Source of the DNA: an uncultured bacterium
GTDB lineage: Bacteria > Vulcanimicrobiota > Xenobia > Xenobiales > Xenobiaceae
Assembly (NCBI GenBank): GCA_934644775.1
Contig: CAKUDB010000004.1
Coordinates: 62,001 to 126,000, forward strand
Reading direction: 5' to 3'
DNA length: 64,000 bases
The notes under the pieces were generated by a model that saw nothing but the letters and a program-made list of their open reading frames with translations, had not been told where the DNA came from and ran no database searches. A program made the translations under genes and the position numbers. Position 1 is the stretch's first letter; each line of letters opens with the position of its first letter. Positions 16,687-26,700 of the stretch are shown here, in pieces.

Positions 16687-17457
16687 ATGATGCGTTCGCT
16701 TTATACTGCTGCTTCCGGTATGATGGCCCAGCAGATGAATATGGATAATATTTCCAACAACCTGGCCAACGTGCAGTCCACCGGTTTCAAGAAAACTCGC
16801 GTAGATTTCCAGGACTTGCTCTATGCCACTATGCAGGATCCCGGCACCGAAGCTACCGCCGGTACCCAGATCGGTATGGGTGTACGCGCTTCTTCTACCG
16901 AGCGTATGTTCTCTCAAGGCTCCTTGCAAAAGACTAGCAACCCTTACGACGTAGCTATTCAGGGCGACGGCTTCTTTAAGGTGACAATGCCCGATGGCAC
17001 TTCCGCTTACACCCGTGACGGTGCCTTTAAGTACGATGGCGACAAAGGCGAGATCGTTACTAGCGCCGGTCAGTCTCTGGGCATTGCCGTTCCCAAAGAT
17101 GTCACCAATATCGAAGTTCGCCCCAACGGTGAAGTCTTCGGTGTGCGTATCGACGGCGACGGTCAGCCCGAGAAGATCGCCCAAGTAAAGCTCACCCGCT
17201 TCCTCAATCCTGCCGGTTTGCAAGCTATCGGTGGCAACCTCTATGTTGAAACTCCCGTTGCCGGTGCCAAGACCGAGAGTATTCCCGGTGAAAATGGTCT
17301 GGGTGTTTTAGCTCAGGGCCATCTCGAGAAATCTAATATCAACGTAGTTGAAGAGATGATTTCTATCGTCCAAGCTCAGCGCGCTTTTGAAATGAACCAG
17401 AAGGGCGTCCAGGCTGCCGACGAGATGATGAGAATGACTAACCAGCTCCAGAGCTAG
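16687..17457 (+). CDS. flgG: Flagellar distal rod protein FlgG
   Basis: 256 residues, close to the normal ~260. GGAGGA lies nine bases before the ATG. The N-terminus RSLYTAASGMMAQQMNMD and NISNNLANVQSTGFKK are textbook FlgG. The middle carries NPYDVAIQGDGFFKV and AYTRDGAF. The C-terminus reads SNINVVEEMISIVQAQRAFEMN. It assembles the distal rod that crosses the periplasm. FlgH and FlgI ring proteins, which are often adjacent, are not in this window. Codon use and context match the upstream flgF. Confidence 0.95.
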   Translation: MMRSLYTAASGMMAQQMNMDNISNNLANVQSTGFKKTRVDFQDLLYATMQDPGTEATAGTQIGMGVRASSTERMFSQGSLQKTSNPYDVAIQGDGFFKVTMPDGTSAYTRDGAFKYDGDKGEIVTSAGQSLGIAVPKDVTNIEVRPNGEVFGVRIDGDGQPEKIAQVKLTRFLNPAGLQAIGGNLYVETPVAGAKTESIPGENGLGVLAQGHLEKSNINVVEEMISIVQAQRAFEMNQKGVQAADEMMRMTNQLQS

Positions 17458-17527
17458 TTTCTATTGATATTTTAGCCTCAGTGCCTGAGCTTAATCGGGT
17501 GCTTGAGGCACCTAGTTGGAGGTTATT

Positions 17528-17836
17528 ATGCAGATTGAAGGCTTTACCCCTGAACCTTTAGCCCAGGCTGCTACTTCTTCTGCCCCTTCCAAGGCACAAG
17601 ATGAAGCTAAGCTTCGTGAAGCTTGTCAGCAAATGGAAAGTGTTTTCCTCAACCAGATGCTCGCTCAGATGCGCAAATGCAGCGGCGCTGGTGAAGAGGG
17701 TGGACTTTTCGGCGGCAAAGATCAAGAGATGTTCCAGGGAATGCTCGATCAAGAGAGAGCTAAGGCTTGGTCACAAAATGGCGGCGTAGGTTTAGCTAGT
17801 ATTCTCTTCGAGCAAATGAAGGGACAGCAAATGTAG
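17528..17836 (+). CDS. flgJ: FlgJ-like rod-binding protein (N-terminal domain only)
   Basis: 102 residues from the ATG at 17528 with GGAGG five bases upstream. It matches the Rod-binding domain: KLREACQQMESVFLNQMLAQMR ... GGLFGGKDQEMFQGMLDQERAKAWSQNGGVGLA. Proteobacterial FlgJ (~310 residues) adds a muramidase domain; here only the rod-assembly/capping part exists, as in many non-proteobacterial lineages, so peptidoglycan would be opened by a separate enzyme. It is the last flagellar structural gene of the run and is followed by a hairpin terminator. Confidence 0.88.
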   Translation: MQIEGFTPEPLAQAATSSAPSKAQDEAKLREACQQMESVFLNQMLAQMRKCSGAGEEGGLFGGKDQEMFQGMLDQERAKAWSQNGGVGLASILFEQMKGQQM

Positions 17837-17848
17837 CCTAGAGGCACT

Positions 17849-17876
17849 ACTAGTCCCTTATTGAGGCTAGTTTTTT
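17849..17876 (+). terminator. Terminator of the flagellar rod operon
   Basis: ACTAGTC / GGCTAGT stem (one G-T pair) with a T6 run, 12 bases after the flgJ-like stop. Confidence 0.65.
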
Positions 17877-17892
17877 ATACCTTTAGCAAAGA

Positions 17893-17926
17893 AAAGGGTG
17901 TCGGTAAGTTGCCGGTACCCTTTTAC
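17893..17926 (+). terminator. Second stem-loop after the rod operon
   Basis: AAAAGGGT / ACCCTTTT outer stem with a CGG/CCG inner stem. The T-run is short, so this is a backup terminator or an mRNA end hairpin. Confidence 0.4.
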
Positions 17927-17964
17927 TTTTATGCCAAGTTTGCTTAAAAAGTTGAAAGGAAGAA

Positions 17965-18046
17965 AAGGCCTTTTGGGAAATAAAATTCCCGTCGTCAATT
18001 GATTGTTGGCGCTCTATTTAAAGGCCTTTTTATTTTTTTTTTGCTA
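17965..18046 (+). other. Branched structured element with poly-T end
   Basis: An outer stem AAAGGCC / GGCCTTT encloses two inner hairpins (GGGAA/TTCCC, and a longer imperfect stem around GTCAAT/ATTGTTGGC), giving a three-way junction. A long T-run follows. It ends 26 bases before the sigma-factor start. It could be a terminator, a small RNA 3' end, or a leader controlling the sigma gene. Confidence 0.45.
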
Positions 18047-18071
18047 ATTCATATTTGAACGGAATCCTCGT

Positions 18072-18872
18072 TTGACAGACCAGAAATTTGACATAGGGCT
18101 TCTGTGGCAGCAGTACAAAGATACTGGAGATCCGGAGTTGCAAGAGCGGTTGGTTGAGTATTATCTACCGCTTGTGAGAGGATTGGCCGCTAAAGTTTTT
18201 GCCAAAATCAATTGCTCAGCCGAGATGGACGACCTTATCAGCGACGGTTTATTCGGATTACTTAGGGCTATCGATGGCTTTGAGCTTAGTCGCGGTTTTA
18301 AGTTCGAAACTTACGCCGTTCCTGTTGTACGCGGTGCTATATATAACGGTTTGCGTCGTATGGATTGGTTGCCCGAGCGCACTAGGTGCAAAGCCAGAGC
18401 TTTGCAAAAGGCTATCGATAAATTTGCCACTATAAGCGGCCGCCAGCCTACCGAAGAAGAGTTGGCCCAAGAGCTTAAGATTTCGGCTGGTGAAGTTTTT
18501 GATTTAATCTCCTGTTTGGGCTGTGTCTATCTGTTGTCTTTGGATCAGCCTTTAAACGCCTCCGACACTACTGAGGGTACCATTATGGATGTGGTACCGG
18601 CTGATCCCAGTTTTTCCGATCCTTCTAGGGAATTGGAATTTTCTGAAGAGCGCAATTGTCTATGCGCAGCTATTGGCAAGTTAGATGAGCGTGAACAATT
18701 TTTGATCAAAATGCACTATTTTAGCGGCGTAACTTTTGAAAAGATCTCCCGCCTTCTGGGGGTTTCTAAACAGCGTATCTCCCAAATGCACTCCAGAGCT
18801 GTTAAGCGTTTGCGCGATTTACTTAAAGAAGAAGATATTTCCAGCGAAGCTATGGCTGGCTTTTTTGTTTAG
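18072..18872 (+). CDS. RNA polymerase sigma factor, FliA/WhiG type
   Basis: 266 residues from a TTG at 18072 (GGAA seven bases upstream). Sigma region 2 is clear: QERLVEYYLPLVRGLAAKV, DDLISDGLFGLLRAIDGFE and FKFETYAVPVVRGAIYNGLR. Region 3 spans ~105-150 and region 4 has an HTH (FEKISRLLGVSKQRISQMHSRA). Region 1 is absent, as in sigma-28 proteins. By family and position after the rod genes it should direct late flagellar transcription (FliA). WhiG- or SigB-like roles cannot be excluded, so the symbol is left empty. Confidence 0.88.
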   Translation: MTDQKFDIGLLWQQYKDTGDPELQERLVEYYLPLVRGLAAKVFAKINCSAEMDDLISDGLFGLLRAIDGFELSRGFKFETYAVPVVRGAIYNGLRRMDWLPERTRCKARALQKAIDKFATISGRQPTEEELAQELKISAGEVFDLISCLGCVYLLSLDQPLNASDTTEGTIMDVVPADPSFSDPSRELEFSEERNCLCAAIGKLDEREQFLIKMHYFSGVTFEKISRLLGVSKQRISQMHSRAVKRLRDLLKEEDISSEAMAGFFV

Positions 18873-19002
18873 TTGCTTCTCTAGCCTGTCTGTAGAGGGA
18901 AAGGGCCTATAGTGTTGAACTTCTTAAGCCATTTTTTGTGTCCGCTCGGCTTATTATTTATTGCCTAGGCGGTTAGACGAACTTTTTTTAGGAGCGTAGG
19001 TT

Positions 19003-20175
19003 ATGGCCTCCAGTAGACGTAAATCTACCGACAACGTGCAGCGCAAGGCTGTGCGTCAGGTAGATGCTGAAGTGCGTGAAATTTCTCCCCAGGAGAAGCG
19101 CAGAAGTATTTTTATCCAACTTGGAGTTTGGTTCCTGGTTATCGCCTTTTGTATGACTTCCGGCATTATGTGCTTCGCCGTTGGAGGTCCCGAAGAACAG
19201 AATGGTCAAGAGCAAACTCAGGGCTCTGTCGATGAAATCCAAAGTGAAATCGACCGCTACACCAAAGAAGTCGGCACCGATGCTGGCAACGTAGAAGCTT
19301 TGGCCAACTTGGGCTATTACTGGATGCAGAAGGGCGATACCCTTTCTACTGCTGAGTCCCTCAAACAAGAAGCCAAAACTAAAGCGGCTATCGACAAAAA
19401 TTTAGCTGACAAAGGACAGACTCCGGCAGCCAATAAAGAAGAAGCCAAAAAGGAGATGTCTAGAGAAGAGGCTTATGCCAATGCCCGCACCTATCTTACC
19501 CAGGCTTTAGGTATCGACCAGAATTATTTGCTGGCCAAAAAGACTTTAGCCGATTTGGAAACTCGTGAAGCCCACGAGGAGGCTGCTATTAAGCTCTATC
19601 AGGAAATTATTAAGTTCTGTGATCAGCCTCTCAAGCTCAACCCTGGCGACGACGAAACCACTATTAAAACTAGTCGCAACGTCCAAAAAGTTGAAGCTGA
19701 AGTCCAATTGGCTCGCTTATATGGTAGTAAAAAGCAATATAAAGAGGCTATGCCCCTTCTCGATGATGCTGTCAAGATCGATCCCGGTAATATCGGCGCT
19801 TATCATGTTAAGTCTTTGATCGCTTTTGAAAATGGTGACAAGGTTGAAGGTAGCAAAGCTCTGAATAACGCTATCCTTATTGCCAAAAATATGGGCGAAA
19901 TCGATCAAGCTATTCAGCTTTGCTTTGAATTGGCTCAGGTTCACCAGAGTCAAGGTGACAAAGCTGCCGCTAAAAAAGCTTATGAAGAAGCTCGCGATAT
20001 GATCCCAGCCAACATGGGCGGCCAGGCAGCTCAAATGCGCTCCGCTATTCAGGCTATGATCGACGAAATCGACGGCAAGAAACCGGCCGCCCCTGCTGCT
20101 GAAGCTACTCCGGCCCAAGCTTCTGCCGCTAGCGAAGCTACTTCCACTCAGACTCCGGCTACTGAAGCCCATTAG
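19003..20175 (+). CDS. Membrane-anchored TPR-repeat protein
   Basis: 390 residues; AGGAG lies before the ATG. A ~40-residue basic cytoplasmic N-tail leads to one membrane helix (IQLGVWFLVIAFCMTSGIMC, about 45-64). The rest is an alpha-helical periplasmic domain with several TPR-like units: NVEALANLGYYWMQKGD, AYANARTYLTQALGIDQNYLLAKK, VQLARLYGSKKQYKEAMPL, and AIQLCFELAQVHQSQGDKAAAKKAY. The C-terminal ~40 residues are Ala/Pro/Thr-rich and disordered. This topology fits a scaffold for an envelope complex. Partner unknown. Confidence 0.75.
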   Translation: MASSRRKSTDNVQRKAVRQVDAEVREISPQEKRRSIFIQLGVWFLVIAFCMTSGIMCFAVGGPEEQNGQEQTQGSVDEIQSEIDRYTKEVGTDAGNVEALANLGYYWMQKGDTLSTAESLKQEAKTKAAIDKNLADKGQTPAANKEEAKKEMSREEAYANARTYLTQALGIDQNYLLAKKTLADLETREAHEEAAIKLYQEIIKFCDQPLKLNPGDDETTIKTSRNVQKVEAEVQLARLYGSKKQYKEAMPLLDDAVKIDPGNIGAYHVKSLIAFENGDKVEGSKALNNAILIAKNMGEIDQAIQLCFELAQVHQSQGDKAAAKKAYEEARDMIPANMGGQAAQMRSAIQAMIDEIDGKKPAAPAAEATPAQASAASEATSTQTPATEAH

Positions 20176-20193
20176 TTACCTTTAACTCAAAAT

Positions 20194-20240
20194 AAGAGCC
20201 TTCGGCTATGGCTTTAATCAGCTCTAGACGGAGGCTCTTT
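20194..20240 (+). terminator. Terminator after the TPR gene
   Basis: AAGAGCCT / AGGCTCTT stem around a ~30-base loop, with a short T-run. Confidence 0.55.
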
Positions 20241-20287
20241 CACCTTTTAGAAGACATTGCCTAGAAAGGAATCTCCAACTAAACCAT

Positions 20288-21823
20288 ATGGCTAAAAATA
20301 TTACTACCCGAGCTAAAGATTATTCTCAATGGTATCTCGACGTTATTAAGGCGGCCGAATTAGCCGACTATTCTCCCGTGCGCGGTTGTATGGTCATTCG
20401 TCCTTACGGCTATGCTATGTGGGAAGCTATTCAGCGTGATATGGATCGCCGCTTTAAAGCTACCGGCCACGTCAATGCATATTTCCCCCTTTTAATTCCG
20501 GTAAGTTTCTTAGAAAAAGAAGCTCAGCATGTTGAAGGCTTCGCTATGGAGTGTGCCGTGGTCACTCACTCTTCCTTAAAAAAGGGTGAGGATGGTCGCT
20601 TGGCAGCTAGCTCTACTTTACCTGAGCCTTTTGTAGTGCGTCCTACTTCTGAAACTATTATTGGTCATATGTATTCTCAATGGATTCAGAGCTATCGCGA
20701 TTTACCCGTATTGATCAATCAATGGGCCAATGTTATGCGCTGGGAGATGCGCACCCGTCTCTTCTTGCGTACTTCCGAATTTTTATGGCAAGAAGGCCAT
20801 ACAGCTCACGAGACTGCTGAAGAAGCTGAAGAAGAAACTAAGCGGATGCTTAACGTTTACGCTAAGTTTGCTCACGATTTCCTGGCTATGCCGGTAGTCC
20901 AAGGGCGCAAGACCGAAAGTGAAAAGTTCCCTGGCGCGGTAAGGACTTACGCTATCGAGGCCCTTATGCAGGACGGCAAGGCTTTGCAAGCTGGTACTTC
21001 TCACTTCTTGGGCCAGAATTTTGCCAAAGCTTTCGATATTAAGTATTTAGATAGAGAAAATCAGTTGCGCCATTGCTGGACGACTTCTTGGGGCGTTTCT
21101 ACTCGCTTAATCGGCGGTTTAATTATGACCCATTCCGATGATGAGGGCTTGGTATTGCCTCCTAAAGTGGCGTCTGTAGTTGGAGCTATTGTGCCTATTT
21201 ATCGTTCTGACGAAGAAAAAGAGCTAGTTGTGGCCTATTGCAAGCGTTTAGCGGGAGAAATTTGTGGCCAAGCGCGTTTAGAAGCAGCTTTGCAACGTGA
21301 TAAAAATAGGGAGATCGTCTCTATCTTTATCGACGATTCGGCCACTCAAAAGATCGTACTCGATTTGCGGGAAGGTCGAGCTGTCGAAAAACACTTCTAT
21401 TGGGAGCAGCGCGGCGTACCCTTCCGCTTCGAAGTTGGCCCTCGCGACGTAGCCGGTGAAGCTTTTGTTCTTAAAATACGTCACGATAATAGCAAGCAAT
21501 TCTGTAAGCTTACCGAAATTAGCCACCCCTGGTTTATGGCTAAGATGAACCAAGTCCAAGAAGATATGTATCAGAAGGCCCTTAAATATCGGGAAGAGCA
21601 TACCGTCGACGTCAATACCTATGCCGAATTGAAAGAGGCTCTTACTAAGGGCGGTTTTGTGCGTTGCTGGTTTAAAGAAGATCTTGAAGCCGAAGCTAAG
21701 ATCAAGGAAGAGACCAAAGCGGCTGTGCGCTGCGTACCTTTCGAGCAAACTGGCGAAACGGGCAAGTGCATTTACAGTGGTCAAGAGACTAATGAGAAGG
21801 TGCTCTTTGCTTTAGCTTATTAG
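20288..21823 (+). CDS. proS: Prolyl-tRNA synthetase, archaeal/eukaryotic-like (type 3)
   Basis: 511 residues, with an AAAGGA-type site upstream. It charges tRNA-Pro. It is the short ProRS type without the INS editing domain of ordinary bacterial ProRS (~570). Class II motifs: RPYGYAMWEAIQRDMD (motif 1 region), RPTSETIIGHMYSQWI and QWANVMRWEMRTRLFLRTSEF (motif 2), and TTSWGVSTRLIGGLIMTHSDD (motif 3). The C-terminal part is the anticodon-binding plus the type-3-specific Cys-containing domain, ending in the characteristic terminal Tyr (ALAY). This type occurs in Thermus, some Firmicutes and other bacteria. Confidence 0.96.
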   Translation: MAKNITTRAKDYSQWYLDVIKAAELADYSPVRGCMVIRPYGYAMWEAIQRDMDRRFKATGHVNAYFPLLIPVSFLEKEAQHVEGFAMECAVVTHSSLKKGEDGRLAASSTLPEPFVVRPTSETIIGHMYSQWIQSYRDLPVLINQWANVMRWEMRTRLFLRTSEFLWQEGHTAHETAEEAEEETKRMLNVYAKFAHDFLAMPVVQGRKTESEKFPGAVRTYAIEALMQDGKALQAGTSHFLGQNFAKAFDIKYLDRENQLRHCWTTSWGVSTRLIGGLIMTHSDDEGLVLPPKVASVVGAIVPIYRSDEEKELVVAYCKRLAGEICGQARLEAALQRDKNREIVSIFIDDSATQKIVLDLREGRAVEKHFYWEQRGVPFRFEVGPRDVAGEAFVLKIRHDNSKQFCKLTEISHPWFMAKMNQVQEDMYQKALKYREEHTVDVNTYAELKEALTKGGFVRCWFKEDLEAEAKIKEETKAAVRCVPFEQTGETGKCIYSGQETNEKVLFALAY

Positions 21824-21870
21824 TTAAAATTAAAGGCTACAGTTAGTTGGCTGTAGTTTATTGGGCCAAG

Positions 21871-21930
21871 AGGCGTCGGCAATTGCGGTGTAAGCGCTTA
21901 GCTTAGAAACCGTAAGCTGGACGCCTTTTT
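21871..21930 (+). terminator. Branched terminator after proS
   Basis: AGGCGTC / GACGCCT outer stem enclosing an AGCTTA/TAAGCT hairpin and a second small stem, followed by T5ATTT. Its design resembles the branched element at 17965. A simpler CTACAG/CTGTAG hairpin lies just upstream (about 21837-21860). Confidence 0.6.
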
Positions 21931-22109
21931 ATTTAAGGCAGGAGGATTCTCGAGTTCGCTAGAAGATGCCCAGAAGCGTCGTGAGGCCCCTTACTTTGGT
22001 TATAGGCATATGAGGCGCGGTTGGCGGGATTCTGAAAGCCGCTGCCTTTAGCTGATGGGCTGTTCACAGTTTTTTGTAGATTAAAGGGACGGATAGCGAG
22101 ATTTCGTTT

Positions 22110-23555
22110 ATGTTGAAAATTATCAAAAAGCAATTGCCTGTAGAACTTAATGAAGAAATGGCCTCCAACCTGAGGCAGAGCTTACAGGCCCGTTATAATT
22201 CCTTGCTCCACAGAGTGCGTTTGGAGTATCTGAATCGCTTAGGTTTAGAGCCCAATTCTTGCGATTTTATGGCTGCTTTGAAAGATTCTCCCCTGATGTT
22301 AGGAGAACTTTATTTACCTGAAGCCGGTACTATCTTTTATATTAAAGCCAAACGCGGAGAAGCTCTAATCCAGGCTGGAGTTATCACTAATGACGAAACT
22401 CGCGATGTTGACGAATTTTTCAGCGAAGTACGCGATATTTTAGCCGGTATTTGCGACAACTTGCCTTCTTGGCAACTGAGCGCCGACTTGCTTCCTTTAG
22501 AGATTGAAGATGCTGAAGTCGATCCCAATCCCGCTACCGAAGAACAATTGGCTGCCGCCAAAATGCTTATGGATCGCGAATCCCGTCAGCTTTTGGAGCA
22601 GATTAAAGACGCCAGCTCGATCTTCTTGAATAAGATTGAGTGTCCTGACCGCGATCTTTTAGAGAGGCGTATCCATAATTTCAAGGATTTAGGCCTTTTG
22701 AGTATGGATTATGCCGTACTTTGCCATCGTACCGGTCAGCAAATTTTGCGCGTGGCTGATAAAGCCACTATCGATGAAAGCTCCCAAAAGGCTTTTAAGT
22801 GCTTCATTTGCGGTAGCCCCCTTTCCGACGAGATTATCGAAGAGGTTTTAGCTTGCACCGATAACGGTGTAAATATGCTTAGAGATCGCACTTGGTTACT
22901 TATTTTGGTGCGCGGTATCTTATCTGAGTTGGGAATCCCTGGCAGTGCTATGAAGATCTACCGCAGCCAGAATTTACCTGTGCAAATCTTCCTTTCCATT
23001 AACGGTTTGCGTTATCTTTTAGTGCTCTGTACCGAGCCCATGACTTTGGATCAGGCTTATTTGGTAGGGGCTCACTTGGCGGCCTACAAGCTGGACAGTG
23101 CCATTATTATTTCTACCGAAAAGATTACCACCCTTATGCGCTCCCATTTGGAGCAAACTAATCCGCAAGCCAAGTTCGAATTTTTGGATCGGATGGAAGA
23201 GCTTAGCGCCCGTTTGCAGCGCATAATCATCGATCAGCAGCGCGACTTCCTCAGCCAGCAGTTGGAAGACATGGTCTCCCTTACCAAGGTAGATATTTCG
23301 CCTTTAGTTTTACAGCGTATGCTCCCTATCCCTGAAAATCTGAAAGATGTAGTGGCCAAAGAAGAACCCACTGTAGCTTCAACTCCTGTCGAACTTCACC
23401 TTAACGAGCCTAAGAGTGCCGAAAAAGTGTCTGAGGTCGCTCAGCAGGCTCCTGCAGTTTCCGAAACTGCAGATGAAGTAAGTACCGAATCAACTACTCC
23501 AACGGTTGCTTTGGAACTCCCTTCTAAGGGTGGCAAGAAAGGCAAAAAGCACTAA
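22110..23555 (+). CDS. Conserved-looking soluble protein, unknown
   Basis: 481 residues, no signal peptide or membrane helix. Residues 1-160 are mixed helix/strand (LGELYLPEAGTIFYIKAKRGEALIQAG). Residues ~225-250 include CFICGSPLSDE with a further Cys ~15 residues on (VLACTDNG), a possible small zinc site. Residues ~250-390 form an alpha/beta module (DRTWLLILVRGILSELGIPGS, then FLSINGLRYLLVL and LDSAIIISTEKIT). The last ~60 residues are low-complexity with a Lys/Gly tail (GGKKGKKH). I do not recognise the family. The gene stands alone between proS and the sugar-nucleotide gene. Confidence 0.6.
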   Translation: MLKIIKKQLPVELNEEMASNLRQSLQARYNSLLHRVRLEYLNRLGLEPNSCDFMAALKDSPLMLGELYLPEAGTIFYIKAKRGEALIQAGVITNDETRDVDEFFSEVRDILAGICDNLPSWQLSADLLPLEIEDAEVDPNPATEEQLAAAKMLMDRESRQLLEQIKDASSIFLNKIECPDRDLLERRIHNFKDLGLLSMDYAVLCHRTGQQILRVADKATIDESSQKAFKCFICGSPLSDEIIEEVLACTDNGVNMLRDRTWLLILVRGILSELGIPGSAMKIYRSQNLPVQIFLSINGLRYLLVLCTEPMTLDQAYLVGAHLAAYKLDSAIIISTEKITTLMRSHLEQTNPQAKFEFLDRMEELSARLQRIIIDQQRDFLSQQLEDMVSLTKVDISPLVLQRMLPIPENLKDVVAKEEPTVASTPVELHLNEPKSAEKVSEVAQQAPAVSETADEVSTESTTPTVALELPSKGGKKGKKH

Positions 23556-23706
23556 ACGGTCAGTTTAGATATTTTTTGTGTAGGGGGGAATAAGCAGGGG
23601 CTCTTCCGTTACTTTCCAGAGTATCGGTGGGCCCTTGTGCTTTTTGTGGGGGCTGTTGGGAAGTTCGTTCTTTAGTTAATTTATTATTTTTTTAGAGGTG
23701 AACTTT

Positions 23707-26700
23707 ATGAAAGCAGTGATTATGGCTGGTGGTGAAGGTACTCGCTTGCGTCCCTTGACGGTAAGCAGACCTAAGCCTATGGTTCCTGTATGTAACCGTC
23801 CGGTGATGGAATATACTTTAGACTTGCTTAAGCGCTACGGAATCGATACGGTTGTAGTTACTTTACACTATAAAGCTGAAGATATTATCTCTTATTTTGG
23901 CGACGGGAGTGACTTCGGCTTAAAAATTGTTTACTCTATCGAAAGTTCCCCTTTAGGTACGGCTGGCAGTGTTAAGCAAATTCAAGATACTATCGGTGAA
24001 GATACCTTTTTAGTAATTAGCGGAGACGGTTTAACCGACATCGACTTAGGTCGAGCGGTAGCTTTCCATAAAGAAAAGAGGGCCACCGCCACTCTAGTAT
24101 TGATGCGCGTCAACAATCCTTTAGAGTACGGTGTAGTTATTACTAACGAAAATAGTGCCATCGAGCGCTTTTTAGAGAAGCCTTCCTGGGGCGAAGTCTT
24201 CTCCGACCAAGTTAATACTGGCATCTATATCTTAGAGCCCGAAGTCTTCAACTTAATGGAGAAAGGGCGCAGTTACGATTTCTCTCGCGATATATTCCCC
24301 AAACTTTTAGAGCAAAAAAAAGGTTTATACGGCTATGTCGCTGGAGGCTATTGGTGTGATATTGGCGACATCGATCACTATGCTAGCGCCCACCGCGACA
24401 TGTTTGATGGCAAAGTCCTTCAGGAAATGGTCGGTACTCAGCGTACTCCTGGCGTTTGGATCGGCGAAGGGACGAAGATCGACCCCACAGCCGTTTTGGA
24501 AGCCCCTTTGATGATCGGTCGCAACTGTCGTATCGGAGCCCATACTTACGTATCTTCTTATACTTGTATCGGTGATAATTGTATTATCGAAGAAGACGTC
24601 AATTTACAGCGCGATATTATTTTTAACAATGTTTTTATCGGCAGTAAGAGCAATTGTATAGGGGCTATTATCTGTCGCCAATGTACTATAAAATCTGGCG
24701 TCATCTTAAATGACAGCTCGGTTATCGGTGAAAATGTTTTTATCGGTCGCGGAGCTACCGTGCGTAACCAAATTTCCATTTGGCCCGATAAAAATATCCC
24801 TGATGGCTCTACTATTTCCGAAAACTTGGTCTGGGGCAAGAAAAACTCCGAGACCCTCTTTGGTCGCGACAGTATTACCGGTTTGGGCAACTTGGAAATT
24901 ACTCCCGAATTTGCTATGAAGTTGGGAGCCGCTTTCGGTACTTCTTTGCCTAAAGGCTCTACCGTCACCGTCTCTCGCGACTCACGTCCAGTCAGTCGTC
25001 TGATTAACCGAGCCATTATCAGTGGTTTAAGCTCTGTAGGTATCAATATCCTCGACTTGCGCCTTTTGCCTGCTGCCGTCAGTCGCTATATCGTCAGTGG
25101 CTCCAAAGCGGTCGGCGGTATCCACACTCGCGTCTATCGCGACGAATCGCGCTTAGTAGAAATCGAATTTTTTGACGAATCGGGCATCAATATTGATAAG
25201 ATCCGTCAGCGCAAGGTGGAGAACTCTTTTGTGCGCCAAGACTTCCGCCGTACCGACGTCGATGAAGTCGGTATTATTAGCTATATGGATACTAGTATCG
25301 ATAAATATATAGAAGGTTTTATCAACCATCTGGATACTAAAAGTATTAAAGAGGCTAATTTTAAAGTTGTAATCGACTACTCTTACGGTACAGCTTGCCA
25401 AGTTTTGCCCTTCATTCTCAATCGTTTAGGAGTAGAAACGGTATCGATCAATGCCTACGTAGACTACGATAAGGCTAGAGAAGCCCAAGAAAAGAAAGAC
25501 GAGGCTTTACGCCAGCTTTCCAATATCGTTAAGCCTATCGGAGCCAATTTAGGTATCATTATGGATGCCGATGCCGAGCGTATTTACTTGGTAGACGAAG
25601 AGGGCACCGCCATTAAAGGTACCAATCTGTTGGCTTTAGTGGCCCTTATGGTCTTTAGGAACAACAAAGACGCCTTGGTGGCCGTCCCTATCAGTGTGCC
25701 TAGCATTATGGAAAAATTGGCTCAGCAACAGCATGGCAAGATTATTCGCACCAAGACCGATTATCGCTCTATTATGCACAGTGCGGTAGTTAGTGAAGGG
25801 CGCATAGCTTTGGCTGGCACTTCGTCGGGAGCATTTGTCTTTCCCAAGTTTTCGCCAGGCTTCGACGCTATGTTCCTTTTGGCGCAAATGCTGGAGATGA
25901 TGGCTTCAGATAAGCGCAAACTTTCCGAAATTGCTAAAGTTATCCCCTCTCACTATTCTCTTTCCGGCAGCGTTGAGTGCAATTGGTCGGAAAAGGCTAA
26001 GGTTATGCGTTTATTGGTAGAACGCTACCGCGATGAAAAGTTAGAGCTTTTAGATGGTGTGCGTATCGACTTTGACGACGATTCCTCAGTTTTAATGGTG
26101 CCCCATCCTTCTTTAGCTCGCATTAACGTTTGGACTGACGCTTCTACCAAGGAAAGGGCCAAAGCCCTTATGGAGCGGGCCCGCTTTGTCATTCCTCAAT
26201 TGGCCAATGCCGACGAAAATGCCGTAAAGATGGAGCGTCAAGAGGACGATCAACATAAGATGATTAGTCCTACTACTAATATCCCTGAAGAAAGGGCTTT
26301 CCATTTTTGGATTCCAGGGCGTTACTTAGGGGTACAAGTGCGCAGTTTGCGCAGCTTTGTCGACGTCTTACACTATATAGAGACAGCTTCTTTGGAGTAC
26401 CATATGGAGCGCAACGATTTTGCCAACTGGCTCAGAACTGAACTGGGGCGCTATTTGGTAGCTTTAGATTTGGAACAAATCAGTAAAGCGCGCTACAAAG
26501 GAGAAGAGTTGCGTCGTCATATCTTAGAGTGTTTTGGTGAAGCTGCTTCTTCAGCTACTAGATCTACTCCAGCAGAAAATGACGAATTAGAAGAAAACCA
26601 GTTAAAAATTAAAGATAGTCCGGCAATTAAGACTATTGGAGGTATAAAGTTTTCTCCCCGCTATCAGGAAGAATCTGAAGTTGAGGAGTCCACTAAGAGT

